DNA of 64,000 nt from Croceicoccus sediminis (GCF_007570835.1 NZ_SUNC01000001.1:1178001-1242000); one strand, 5' to 3'; shown: positions 34,947 through 43,138, counted from the stretch's first letter. Notes: generated from the letters alone by a model not told the origin. Translations and numbers: made by a program.

Positions 34947-37004
34947 TCACTGGCAGGCGAGGCATTCCTCGTAGTCGGTCTCTTCACCCGCGGCGAGGTT
35001 GAACTTTGCCGCGTCCTTGGTGTTGTCGGCCTCCACCCCGCCGGCAAAACCGGCGCGCTGCACCGACTTCGACCGCAAGTAGTACAGCGACTTGATGCCC
35101 ATTTCCCATGCACGGAAGTGCAGCATCATCAGGTCCCACTTGTCGACATCAGCGGGGATGTAGAGGTTGAGGCTCTGCGCCTGGTCGATGAAAGGCGTGC
35201 GATCGGCCGCGAATTCGAGCAGCCAGCGCTGATCGATCTCGAAGCTGGTTTTGTAGGTCGCCTTCTCCTCGGGCGTGAGGAAGTCCAGGTGCTGGACCGA
35301 ACCGCCGTGTTCGAGGATCGAGTTCCACACATTGGTGGAATCCTTCGACTTTTCACGCAGCAGCTTTTCCAGATACGGGTTCTTCACGACGAAGTTACCC
35401 GACAGCGTCTTGTGCGTGTAGATGTTGGCCGGGATCGGTTCGATGCAAGCGCTGGTCCCGCCACAGATGATCGAGATCGACGCGGTCGGCGCGATCGCCA
35501 TCTTGCAGCTGAAGCGTTCCATCACGCCCACGTCCTCTGCATCGGGGCAGGGCCCGCGTTCGTGGGCCAGCATCATCGACGCCTCGTTCGCCTTGGCGTT
35601 CACATGCTTGAAGATCTGCATGTTCAGCGCCTTGGCCATCGCGCTTTCGAACGAGATGTTCTTCGATTGCAACAGCGAGTGGAAGCCCATCACGCCCATG
35701 CCGACGCTGCGTTCGCGTGCGGCGGAATACTTGGCGCGGGCCATTTCGTCGGGGGCGCGGTCGATATAGTCCTGCAGCACGTTGTCGAGCATGCGCATGA
35801 CGTCTTCGATGAAGTTCTTCTCGCCCTTCCACTCGTCCCAGGTTTCAAGGTTCAACGAGGACAGGCAGCAGACCGCGGTACGATCGTTGCCGAGATGGTC
35901 GCGGCCGGTCGGCAGCGTGATTTCCGAACACAGGTTCGAGGTCGAAACCTTGAGCCCCAGTTCGCGGTGATGCTTGGGCATCATGCGGTTCACCGTGTCG
36001 TTGAACACGATATAGGGTTCGCCCGTGGCAAGGCGGGTTTCGACCAGTTTCTGGAACAGGGCGCGCGCATTCACGGTCTTGCGGACCGACCCGTCACGCG
36101 GGCTGAGCAGGTCGAAGTCCGCACCGTCGCGCACCGCTTCCATGAATTCATCGGTCAGCAGCACGCCGTGGTGCAGATTCAGGGCCTTGCGGTTGAAGTC
36201 GCCCGAGGGTTTACGGATTTCGAGGAACTCCTCGATCTCGGGGTGAGAGACGTCGATGTAGCAGGCGGCCGAACCACGGCGCAGCGAGCCCTGCGAAATG
36301 GCGAGCGTGAGGCTGTCCATGACGCGCACGAACGGGATGATGCCGCTGGTCTTGCCGTTGAGGCCGACCGTCTCGCCGATCCCGCGGACCTGGCCCCAAT
36401 ACGTGCCGATGCCGCCGCCGCGCGATGCCAGCCACACGTTCTCGTTCCAGGTGCCGACGATGCCTTCAAGGCTGTCCTCAACCGAGTTCAGGTAGCATGA
36501 GATCGGCAGGCCCCGGCCGGTGCCGCCGTTCGACAGGACGGGCGTTGCCGGCATGAACCACAGCTTGGAGATGTAGTCGTAGAGGCGCTGCGCGTGTTCC
36601 TGATCGTCCGCATAGGCGTCGGCCACGCGGGCGAAGAGATCCTGATAGGTCTCGTTCGGAAGCAGGTAGCGATCCTTCAGCGTTTCCTTGCCGAATTCGG
36701 TGAGGTTCGCATCGCGTTCGGCATCGGTGACGATGGTAAAGCGGCGCGGCATGATGTCCTTCGACGACCGCTTGGGCGCGGCGGCGCTCTTCACCGCCTC
36801 GGCAACGGCGTTGCCAAGCGCCTCGGCGGCGGCTTCTGCCACCGGTGCGTCCTCGATCGTGTCCGTCTTGTTCATCTTGTCCTGCACGTCTGCCTCCACG
36901 GGCGTTGTCTCCTTGGGAGGGGCCTCGAACATGTCGCTCGTCGTATCGTCGCCGCTCACGTCACCGGCATTCACGCGACCATCGTCCCCGTTCCTGAAAT
37001 CCAT
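34947..37004 (-). CDS. nrdA: Ribonucleoside-diphosphate reductase subunit alpha (class Ia)
   Basis: Catalytic subunit of aerobic ribonucleotide reductase, 685 residues. Active-site Cys and Glu are in SNLCSEITLP, a Cys partner in PISCYLNS, radical-transfer tyrosines in SLYYLRSKS, and the C-terminal redox cysteines in EECLACQ. Residues 1-100 are acidic and low in complexity (EAPPKETTPVEADVQ..., AAAEALGNAVAEAV); I see no N-terminal ATP-cone, so overall activity control may differ from E. coli. ATG 37004 has GGGG upstream; the frame opens further up without conserved sequence. nrdB is 8 kb downstream. The leader is long and structured. Confidence 0.95.
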   Translation of the reverse strand: MDFRNGDDGRVNAGDVSGDDTTSDMFEAPPKETTPVEADVQDKMNKTDTIEDAPVAEAAAEALGNAVAEAVKSAAAPKRSSKDIMPRRFTIVTDAERDANLTEFGKETLKDRYLLPNETYQDLFARVADAYADDQEHAQRLYDYISKLWFMPATPVLSNGGTGRGLPISCYLNSVEDSLEGIVGTWNENVWLASRGGGIGTYWGQVRGIGETVGLNGKTSGIIPFVRVMDSLTLAISQGSLRRGSAACYIDVSHPEIEEFLEIRKPSGDFNRKALNLHHGVLLTDEFMEAVRDGADFDLLSPRDGSVRKTVNARALFQKLVETRLATGEPYIVFNDTVNRMMPKHHRELGLKVSTSNLCSEITLPTGRDHLGNDRTAVCCLSSLNLETWDEWKGEKNFIEDVMRMLDNVLQDYIDRAPDEMARAKYSAARERSVGMGVMGFHSLLQSKNISFESAMAKALNMQIFKHVNAKANEASMMLAHERGPCPDAEDVGVMERFSCKMAIAPTASISIICGGTSACIEPIPANIYTHKTLSGNFVVKNPYLEKLLREKSKDSTNVWNSILEHGGSVQHLDFLTPEEKATYKTSFEIDQRWLLEFAADRTPFIDQAQSLNLYIPADVDKWDLMMLHFRAWEMGIKSLYYLRSKSVQRAGFAGGVEADNTKDAAKFNLAAGEETDYEECLACQ

Positions 37005-37094
37005 TTCGATACCGCCCCGTTTTGCCGCCCCGACCCGTCCATCGGACCTGGCGACGTGTTGCACTCCGGCCGACCTGCGCGACCGGCGGTGGTT

Positions 37095-37108
37095 CCGGAC
37101 ATGTCCGG
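37095..37108. promoter_or_regulatory. Perfect palindrome CCGGACATGTCCGG in the nrdA leader
   Basis: A perfect 14-bp palindrome, 91-104 bases upstream of the nrdA ATG. On the RNA it can form a CATG-loop hairpin extended by GGTT/AACC. The same sequence recurs at 40709-40722 upstream of the thiolase gene. The factor is unknown. Confidence 0.55.
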
Positions 37109-37183
37109 CAAACCTGTTACCTGATCCAGCCCCACAGATCGTCTTCGGCCACTTGCCGCAAGCATTCCGGGAGCGGCTTTTGC

Positions 37184-37255
37184 GTTCACCTTGTGAACAG
37201 CACCAATCCCTAGGTCTTGCGGTCCTCCCGTCGAACCGACCGCTAGGGATAGTGC
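37184..37255 (-). promoter_or_regulatory. Nested hairpins in the nrdA 5' leader
   Basis: GTTCAC-CTT-GTGAAC (37184-37198) is a perfect hairpin. Next to it, GCAC plus ATCCCTAG (37200-37213) pairs with CTAGGGAT plus GTGC (37243-37255), enclosing GCGGTC/GACCGC (37219-37224 with 37238-37243). Such dense pairing in a 550-base gap upstream of nrdA suggests a structured leader RNA or several operators. The rest of 37005-37556 holds the palindromes listed separately and no supported gene. Confidence 0.45.
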
Positions 37256-37283
37256 CTCAACGCGCAGACCAAGCAAGCGCAAT

Positions 37284-37292
37284 TTATCCACC
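37284..37292 (+). promoter_or_regulatory. DnaA-box-like site upstream of nrdA
   Basis: TTATCCACC matches TTATNCACA at 8 of 9 positions, 280 bases upstream of the nrdA ATG. It pairs with the site upstream of nrdB. Confidence 0.3.
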
Positions 37293-37412
37293 GAACCGTG
37301 CACCAGACGATGCCGCAGCGCGGCGACGCGTGGACCAAGCTTGACCCGCGGATGGCGCAAGGGGGTAGGCGCGGTTTAAAAAACTTTTCCCCAGTTTGAT
37401 GATGCCGGGGCG

Positions 37413-37428
37413 CACTCACCATATATGG
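37413..37428. promoter_or_regulatory. NrdR-box-like palindrome
   Basis: TCACCATATATGGTAG contains the perfect palindrome ACCATATATGGT, close to the NrdR box ACACWATATATWGTGT. Only one copy is clear, whereas NrdR normally binds two. It lies 409 bases upstream of nrdA and 129 bases upstream of the divergent GlsB-like gene. Confidence 0.35.
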
Positions 37429-37501
37429 TAGGGGGCAACCCCTAATAAAAGGCTGACGGGCGCTATTTGCGATAATCGCGGGCATCGCGGGTTCGCCCGG
37501 C

Positions 37502-37526
37502 GAAACCTTTTCGCGCTAGTGAAGTT
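37502..37526 (+). promoter_or_regulatory. Degenerate EcfG-like promoter of the GlsB-like gene
   Basis: GAAAC (37502-37506), 16-base spacer, AGTT (37523-37526): one mismatch in each element. It is 31 bases before ATG 37557. GlsB/YeaQ proteins are often stress-induced, which is the only added support. Confidence 0.3.
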
Positions 37527-37556
37527 GCATCACCGATTCGGCATAGAAGGACAGAC

Positions 37557-37796
37557 ATGCTCAACATCATCGGCGCCATCGTATCGGGCCTTATCGTCGG
37601 TATCCTTGCCCGCTTCTTCTATCCGGGCGAAGTGGACCTGGGCTTTTTCGCGACGATCGCGCTGGGCATCGGCGGCTCGCTGCTGGCGGGCCTGATCACC
37701 AGCCGCGGCCGGTCGGAGTTTTCGCGCCCCGGATGCCTTGCCTCCATCCTTGGCGGCATGGCGCTTATCCTGATCGGCCGCGTCCTCCTTACGTGA
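37557..37796 (+). CDS. GlsB/YeaQ/YmgE family stress membrane protein
   Basis: A 79-residue inner-membrane protein with three hydrophobic helices (IIGAIVSGLIVGILARFF, FFATIALGIGGSLLAGLI, LASILGGMALILIGRVLL). GLIVGILARFFYPG and the Gly-rich second helix are typical of the transglycosylase-associated family. AAGGA precedes ATG 37557. Members are usually stress-induced; biochemical function is not known. Confidence 0.82.
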   Translation: MLNIIGAIVSGLIVGILARFFYPGEVDLGFFATIALGIGGSLLAGLITSRGRSEFSRPGCLASILGGMALILIGRVLLT

Positions 37797-37851
37797 GGCA
37801 TCTTGCAGCGCGGCGGCCTGTTGGCCCGATCCGCGCGGCACATGTCCTGGT

Positions 37852-38691
37852 TCAGGCCGCGCGGCGCTCCGACTTGCACTCGTAAAGCCGCGCATCGGCC
37901 AGTTCCATCGCGCTTTCCAGCGTGTCGTTGTTCCGGCGCTCCATGCTCGCGACGCCCCATGAAAAGCCGACCGGACGGCCATCGACGACCGCGTCGGGCG
38001 CCTCGTCCACGGCGAGAGAGATGCGTTCGATGATCTCGCTGGCGGCGCGTTCGCCAAGGCCGGGGAAGAACATCACGAATTCGTCCCCGCCCCAGCGGCC
38101 CGCGATATCGCCGGCGCGCATGTTGCCGACCATGCGCTGCGCCAGGCCGCACAGCACGCGGTCACCCTCGGCATGGCCCAGTTCATCGTTCACTTTCTTA
38201 AATCGGTCCCCATCCAGCACGGCGACCGTGCCGCCGCCACCCGCGCGCAGAACCGCCGCGACGGTTTCCTCGAACCCGCGACGGTTCAACAGGCCGGTCA
38301 GCATGTCTGTCCCCGCCTCGGTGCGCAGTTCGTCCATGCGCGATACGGTCTCGCGCGATGCGCGGCTGACGGCGTGGAGCAGCTGGCCGGCAAGGTCGGG
38401 ACCGCCCACCGGTACGTTTTCGACGATCTGCCCGCGTTCAAGCCGTTCGAGATCGCGCGTCGCACGCTGCAACGGAGCGAGCAGGCCCGCGAGCGCGAAG
38501 ATGCCGATGGCCGAACCGGCAACAGTCGCGACCAGAAGCGGCAGGAAGATGGACCACTGCCACTCGCCCAACGCCGCCTCTACGCCCGCGAAGACCAGGA
38601 TCGGTACGTGGACCGATGCGAAGCAGACCGTGAAGACGCGAAGCGCAAAACTGCGGGGGAAGATAAACCGGGTGGCGTTGTAAAAGCGCAT
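37852..38691 (-). CDS. Membrane-anchored diguanylate cyclase (GGDEF)
   Basis: A 279-residue protein that would make cyclic di-GMP. Two N-terminal helices (about residues 12-30 and 38-60) are followed by a HAMP-like linker (LLAPLQRATRDLERLERGQIVENV) and a GGDEF domain with intact catalytic RWGGDEF. The inhibitory I-site RAGD is present exactly five residues before GGDEF, so product inhibition is expected. There is no EAL domain. ATG 38691 starts MRFYNATRF. It is convergent with the GlsB-like gene. Signal sensed is unknown. Confidence 0.9.
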   Translation of the reverse strand: MRFYNATRFIFPRSFALRVFTVCFASVHVPILVFAGVEAALGEWQWSIFLPLLVATVAGSAIGIFALAGLLAPLQRATRDLERLERGQIVENVPVGGPDLAGQLLHAVSRASRETVSRMDELRTEAGTDMLTGLLNRRGFEETVAAVLRAGGGGTVAVLDGDRFKKVNDELGHAEGDRVLCGLAQRMVGNMRAGDIAGRWGGDEFVMFFPGLGERAASEIIERISLAVDEAPDAVVDGRPVGFSWGVASMERRNNDTLESAMELADARLYECKSERRAA

Positions 38692-38887
38692 GCCTGCTCG
38701 GACCCTTTTGCTGGTGCGACACGGCAAGGTCTACGAACAACGCCTTAAAACTTTGCAGAACTCACTTGGTTAAGCACCACAAGACAAACCCTAAGGGTCT
38801 GTGAAAAAGCCCGAAATAGCCTCCAGATCAATAGCTTGGGCGAAACCCGGGCGTTGACCAACACAAATAGGCTCGAAAGAACTACGC

Positions 38888-38901
38888 AAATTACGTAATT
38901 T
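38888..38901. promoter_or_regulatory. Perfect AT-rich palindrome AAATTACGTAATTT
   Basis: A 14-bp perfect palindrome, 17 bases after the nadB stop and about 200 bases upstream of the diguanylate cyclase start. It stands out in high-G+C DNA. It may be an operator of the cyclase gene; there is no loop for a terminator. The remaining 38692-38887 shows nothing else I can name. Confidence 0.3.
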
Positions 38902-38917
38902 CAGCCCCGCGACCGGG

Positions 38918-40528
38918 TCAGGGCACCAGGATCGTATCGCGCGCCACTTCGTCGGTCTGCGGATAGTCGACATTGTAGTGCAGCCCGCGGCTTTCCTTGC
39001 GGCGACGCGCGCTGCGCACGATCAGGTCGGCGGTCTTGAGCAGGTTGCGCAGCTCGATCAGGTCCTTCGAGACGCGGAAGTTGCCGTAATACTCGTCCAC
39101 TTCCTCGTTCAGCAGGCGGATGCGGTTGGCCGCCCGCTCCATCCGCTTGTCGGTTCTCACGATGCCGACATAGTTCCACATGAAGCGGCGAATTTCGGTC
39201 CAGTTCTGCTTGATGACGACTTCCTCGTCCTGCGTCGTCACGCGGCTTTCGTCCCACATCCGCACCGGCCGCGGCGGAGAGAGTTCGCCAAAGCGTTCGC
39301 AGATGTCGCGCGCCGCGGCATCGCCGAACACGAAACATTCGAGCAGGGAGTTGGACGCAAGCCGGTTCGCCCCGTGCAGCCCGCTCTCGCTGCATTCGCC
39401 GATGGCGTAAAGCGCGGGCAGGTCAGTCCGCCCCTGCAGGTCCACGCGCACCCCGCCGCAGGTATAGTGCTGGGCTGGGACGACGGGGATCGGCTCCTTC
39501 GTCATGTCGATGCCAAGGCCCAGCAGGCGTTCATAGATCGTGGGAAAATGCTCGCGCACGAATTCGGGTTCGCGGTGGCTGATGTCGAGGTGCACGTAAT
39601 CGAGGCCAAGTCGCTTGATCTCATGGTCGATGGCGCGGGCCACGATGTCGCGCGGGGCCAGTTCCAGACGTTCGTCGAATTCGGGCATGAAGCGCTTGCC
39701 CGCCTCGGCCCCTGCTTCGGGCGGCAGCTTCAAAATGCCACCCTCGCCGCGGACGGCCTCTGTAATCAGGAAGTTCTTGACCTCCAGGTTGTAGAGACAG
39801 GTCGGGTGGAACTGCATGAATTCCATGTTCGACACGCGGCAACCTGCGCGCCAGGCCATGGCGATGCCGTCGCCCGTCGCGCCGCGCGGCGCGGTGGAGA
39901 ACAGGTAGGTACGCCCCGCCCCGCCCGTGGCCAGCACGGTGGCCCGTCCGGTCAGCGCCTCGACCTTGCCCTTGCCGGTGTCGAGCGCATAGACGCCCCA
40001 GACCTGCTGGCCGCCCTGCGGCTCGACGAGGTTGCGATCGCGGATCAGGTCGATCGCCACCATGTTCGGGCGCATCGTGATGTTGGGATTGGCATTGGCG
40101 GCGCGCAGCAACGCTTCCTGCACGGCCCAGCCGGTGGCATCGTCGACGTGCACGATACGGCGGTGCGAATGCCCGCCTTCGCGCGTCAGGTGCAGACTGC
40201 CTTCTTCCGTATTGAACGGCACGCCCAGATCGACCAGCCGCTTGATCGCCGCGGGTGCGTGTTCGATCACGTATTCGACCGTTTCCAGCCGGTTCAGCCC
40301 CGCGCCTGCGATCATCGTGTCGCGGATATGGTCCTCGAACGTGTCGCCTGCGTCCAGCACCGCGGCGATGCCGCCCTGCGCCCATGCGGTCGACCCCGAA
40401 TTCAGCGCGCCCTTGGCCAGAACGAGCACACGGCAATGTTCGGCCAGCACCAGCGCGGCAGTAAGACCTGCCGCACCCGAACCAACAATCACAACGTCGT
40501 AATCACGGTCGGCGGCTGCGTCGGTCAT
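38918..40528 (-). CDS. nadB: L-aspartate oxidase
   Basis: First enzyme of de novo NAD synthesis; oxidises aspartate to iminoaspartate with FAD. It has 536 residues, the usual size. The FAD site VIVGSGAAGLTAAL is at residues 13-26. NSGSTAWAQGGIAA and HTREGGHSH-type loops, ATGGAGRTYLFSTAPRGATGDG, and the active-site HYTCGGVRVD with GLHGANRLASNSLLEC are all present. A C-terminal helical bundle follows. nadA and nadC are not in the window. It is divergent from the thiolase gene. Confidence 0.95.
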   Translation of the reverse strand: MTDAAADRDYDVVIVGSGAAGLTAALVLAEHCRVLVLAKGALNSGSTAWAQGGIAAVLDAGDTFEDHIRDTMIAGAGLNRLETVEYVIEHAPAAIKRLVDLGVPFNTEEGSLHLTREGGHSHRRIVHVDDATGWAVQEALLRAANANPNITMRPNMVAIDLIRDRNLVEPQGGQQVWGVYALDTGKGKVEALTGRATVLATGGAGRTYLFSTAPRGATGDGIAMAWRAGCRVSNMEFMQFHPTCLYNLEVKNFLITEAVRGEGGILKLPPEAGAEAGKRFMPEFDERLELAPRDIVARAIDHEIKRLGLDYVHLDISHREPEFVREHFPTIYERLLGLGIDMTKEPIPVVPAQHYTCGGVRVDLQGRTDLPALYAIGECSESGLHGANRLASNSLLECFVFGDAAARDICERFGELSPPRPVRMWDESRVTTQDEEVVIKQNWTEIRRFMWNYVGIVRTDKRMERAANRIRLLNEEVDEYYGNFRVSKDLIELRNLLKTADLIVRSARRRKESRGLHYNVDYPQTDEVARDTILVP

Positions 40529-40707
40529 GCTCTCTCCAATGGCTGGCTCCGGACTTCGGCTGCCCCATCGGCACGCCTTGCCACCGTCATCGCCATGTCA
40601 CAAGCATTGCTGCTCGATCGGGCTTTCCAGGGCCCATTGGCACCGTAGACTTTCGACGGGCTGGACGCAGGGCGAAATCCTGCCTATTTCGCACTCGCAC
40701 ACTGAAC

Positions 40708-40723
40708 GCCGGACATGTCCGGC
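40708..40723. promoter_or_regulatory. Perfect 16-bp palindrome upstream of the thiolase gene
   Basis: GCCGGACATGTCCGGC is 78-93 bases upstream of the thiolase ATG and about 180 bases upstream of divergent nadB. Its 14-bp core plus the following CA is identical to the site in the nrdA leader. GCACTCG (40691-40697) and CGAGTGC (40746-40752) flank it as a second, outer inverted repeat. Confidence 0.55.
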
Positions 40724-40800
40724 ACCGGGGCATCGGGCCTTTTTTCGAGTGCAGTGAAAACCAGGAAGCCCGCGCCCCCTGACGGAAAGGACCTGATCCG

Positions 40801-41985
40801 ATGAATGCAGTCTATCTCGTCTCCGCGGCTCGTACCGCAATCGGCACGTTCGGCGGCGCCCTCAAGGACGCGAACCCCGGTTCGCTTGGCGCGGTTGCGA
40901 TCAAGGGCGCACTGGCCCGTGGCGGAGTCGATCCGGAACTGATCCAGCACACGATCATCGGCAACGTCGTTCCTTGCGAACCGCGCGACGCCTACGTCAG
41001 CCGCATCGCCGCGGTCGAAGCCGGCATCCCGCACGCGGCGCCCGCGCTTACCGTCAACCGCCTGTGCGGTTCGGGCATGCAGGCCATCGTTTCGGCAGCA
41101 CAGCACATCATGCTGGGCGATCATGACGTCACCGTCGGCGGCGGCAGCGAAGTCATGAGCCGCGCGCCCTATTTCGCCATGGGCGTGCGCTGGGGCCTCA
41201 AGCTGGGCGATGCTGCCATGATGGACGGCATGCTGGGCGCGCTGCACGATCCCTTCCACCGCTATCACATGGGCATCACGGCCGAAAACGTGGCCGAAAA
41301 GTACGAGATCAGCCGCGAACAGCAGGACGCCTTCGCCGCGGAATCGCAGCGCCGCGCCTCTGCCGCGATCGAAGCCGGATACTTCAAGGACCAGATCGAA
41401 CCGGTCGAAGTGAAGGTAAAGCGCGACACCGTGATGTTCGACACCGACGAACACGTGAAGGCCGGAACCACCGCCGAAAAGCTGGCCGGCCTGCGCCCCG
41501 CCTTCAAGAAGGACGGCGGCACGGTTACCGCCGGTAACGCATCGGGCATCAACGACGGTGCGGGCGCGGTCATCCTCGCCAGCGAGGAAGCGGTGAAGAA
41601 GAACGGCTGGACGCCGATGGCGCGCTTGGTTTCCTATGGCCACGCGGGCGTCGATCCGGCCTACATGGGCATCGGCCCGGTTCCGGCCAGCCAGATCGCC
41701 ATCGAAAAGTCGGGCCTGTCGAAGGAACAGCTCGACGTGATCGAATCGAACGAAGCTTTCGCCGCACAGGCCTGCGCCGTGTCGAAGCAGCTCGACCTCG
41801 ACCCCGCCAAGGTGAACCCGAACGGTTCGGGCATCTCGCTCGGCCACCCGATCGGCGGCACCGGCGCGATCATCGTTACCAAGCTGCTCTACGAACTGCA
41901 GCGCACCGGCGGCAAGTACGGCCTTGCCACGATGTGCATCGGCGGCGGCCAGGGCATTGCCACGGTCTGGGAAAACCTGGGCTGA
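40801..41985 (+). CDS. Acetyl-CoA acetyltransferase (biosynthetic thiolase type)
   Basis: A 394-residue cytosolic thiolase joining two acetyl-CoA to acetoacetyl-CoA, or the reverse. Catalytic C89 is in NRLCGSG, H349 in GHPIGGTG, and C379 in MCIGGGQG. NEAFAAQA carries the conserved Asn. Length and motifs fit PhaA/AtoB/BktB, but no phaB or phaC is nearby, so a role in polyhydroxyalkanoate versus fatty-acid or leucine breakdown is open. A good terminator follows at 42021. Confidence 0.93.
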   Translation: MNAVYLVSAARTAIGTFGGALKDANPGSLGAVAIKGALARGGVDPELIQHTIIGNVVPCEPRDAYVSRIAAVEAGIPHAAPALTVNRLCGSGMQAIVSAAQHIMLGDHDVTVGGGSEVMSRAPYFAMGVRWGLKLGDAAMMDGMLGALHDPFHRYHMGITAENVAEKYEISREQQDAFAAESQRRASAAIEAGYFKDQIEPVEVKVKRDTVMFDTDEHVKAGTTAEKLAGLRPAFKKDGGTVTAGNASGINDGAGAVILASEEAVKKNGWTPMARLVSYGHAGVDPAYMGIGPVPASQIAIEKSGLSKEQLDVIESNEAFAAQACAVSKQLDLDPAKVNPNGSGISLGHPIGGTGAIIVTKLLYELQRTGGKYGLATMCIGGGQGIATVWENLG

Positions 41986-42020
41986 TCGTCCTACCGGTCC
42001 GAAACAGCCGATCCGAAACG

Positions 42021-42053
42021 AAAAGGGCGGCCCTTCGCGGGGCCGCCCTTTTT
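42021..42053 (+). terminator. Rho-independent terminator
   Basis: AAGGGCGGCC (42023-42032) pairs with GGCCGCCCTT (42041-42050), followed by TTTC. It ends the thiolase gene. Confidence 0.85.
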
Positions 42054-42098
42054 CATTTGCGCCGGTGTTCACGGCGCCGCTGAGATGCCCCCCGCGCG

Positions 42099-42329
42099 TC
42101 AGGCGAAGAGGTCGTGATCCATATCCTTCTGGTGCGCGTTGGGCACGGGAAGTTGGTTATCGTCGCGCTTGCGATCGATCTCCGGCTCGTCCTCGGCAAT
42201 CGGGGCGGCCATGCCCATCATGCGCGCACCCATGGTCACGGGCATCATCCAGAATTCGATCCAGCTCGCCAGCAGCGGCAGGCCCGCGTCGTTGAAAGGG
42301 GTCGGTGTGATGTCGTTCTTGTTCGGCAT
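42099..42329 (-). CDS. Small hypothetical protein with amphipathic Met/Trp-rich segment
   Basis: A 76-residue protein from ATG 42329 (MPNKNDITPTPFND), with GGGAG about 10 bases upstream. Residues 17-42 (LPLLASWIEFWMMPVTMGARM) are hydrophobic and amphipathic; the C-terminal half is highly charged (EDEPEIDRKRDD) and ends HDLFA. It is too short for a phasin, though the amphipathic helix and the neighbouring thiolase invite the comparison. No domain recognised. Confidence 0.55.
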   Translation of the reverse strand: MPNKNDITPTPFNDAGLPLLASWIEFWMMPVTMGARMMGMAAPIAEDEPEIDRKRDDNQLPVPNAHQKDMDHDLFA

Positions 42330-42754
42330 TCGTCCGGCTCTCCCGAATTGGAAACTGCACGCTTCGACTACGCAAATCAGCCTGTGGTCGCCTTTACCGA
42401 TTCTGTCGATCGACGAAATATCACGGCCGATGCGGCGATTGTCGCCCATTTGGCGGCAAAAATAAACAACGTGCTCTCAACCTTATGAAAGCGCGAAAGA
42501 ACATTGTGTTCCCAAACGGGAATCGCCCCGCCCGAAGGGTAAAATCAACCATGTCGGGTAACCCCACCTCAACTGCAAACGGTGACGGCTGCACAGGGTT
42601 GCACGCGTAGACTGTGGGCAAGGAAGGCCGGACGTGCCTGGCGCGCCAAAGCCATCAACGGGCCCGTCCGACCTTCCGACCGGAAGTGGAACGCTTTGAC
42701 CGCACCCTGGCGACTGCCCGGTATTCAAAAGACGAATACAAGGAGACATGGGAC
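42330..42754. other. Divergent intergenic region, no gene seen
   Basis: 425 bases between the small minus-strand gene and the exported plus-strand protein. It should hold both promoters. I see several short GC-rich inverted repeats around 42630-42690 but no recognised operator, RNA or convincing reading frame. Confidence 0.4.
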
Positions 42755-43138
42755 ATGAAAGCCACTTTGAAGACCGTCGCCGCCGCGGCCGCCGTGACGC
42801 TCGCCCTGCCGACCCTCGCCATGGCGGATCAGGGCGAAGCTGGCGGCAAATCGGTCAATTCGGCCCAGGTCGCCAATGGTGACTGCATCGGCTTCGTCCC
42901 CGGTCCCAACGGCGAAATCACGACCCCTTTACTGAAATCGGCCAGCAAGGTTCAGCGCGTTCACAACAAGAACGGTGCTTTCTCGATGTGCCATTTCGAT
43001 GTTCCGGCCCAGCAGAAACCGGCCTCGATCCGCGTGACGGAAGGCTTCACCTGCCTTGTTTCGGGCGTGCCGACCAACGAGTCCGTCATGCAGGTTTCAC
43101 CCGGTGGTCGCGGCCTGCTCCTTTGCCGCGTCGACTGA
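42755..43138 (+). CDS. Exported four-cysteine hypothetical protein
   Basis: A 127-residue protein. ATG 42755 follows AGGAG by 9 bases and starts a clear signal peptide (MKATLKTVAAAAAVTLALP.., cleavage near LAMA-DQ). The mature part of about 104 residues has four Cys (GDCIGF, SMCHFD, FTCLVS, LLCRVD), likely two disulfides. I recognise no domain. The longer frame from 42614 lacks a ribosome site. Periplasmic location inferred. Confidence 0.72.
   Translation: MKATLKTVAAAAAVTLALPTLAMADQGEAGGKSVNSAQVANGDCIGFVPGPNGEITTPLLKSASKVQRVHNKNGAFSMCHFDVPAQQKPASIRVTEGFTCLVSGVPTNESVMQVSPGGRGLLLCRVD

Noticed and set aside
37130-37256. Possible tmRNA: minus strand reads GGTTCGACGGGA and AAAAGCC near a hairpin, reminiscent of the tmRNA 5' domain
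   Set aside because: I found no tag reading frame of the ANDN...LAA type, no CCA-ended acceptor half and no matching T-arm. I treat it as nrdA leader structure only.
38978-40648. 556-codon plus-strand frame opposite nadB
   Set aside because: NadB is complete and conserved on the minus strand; the plus frame shows no motifs.
42330-42754. EcfG-like GGAAC motifs near 42495 and 42701
   Set aside because: No CGTT follows at 16 or 17 bases in either case.
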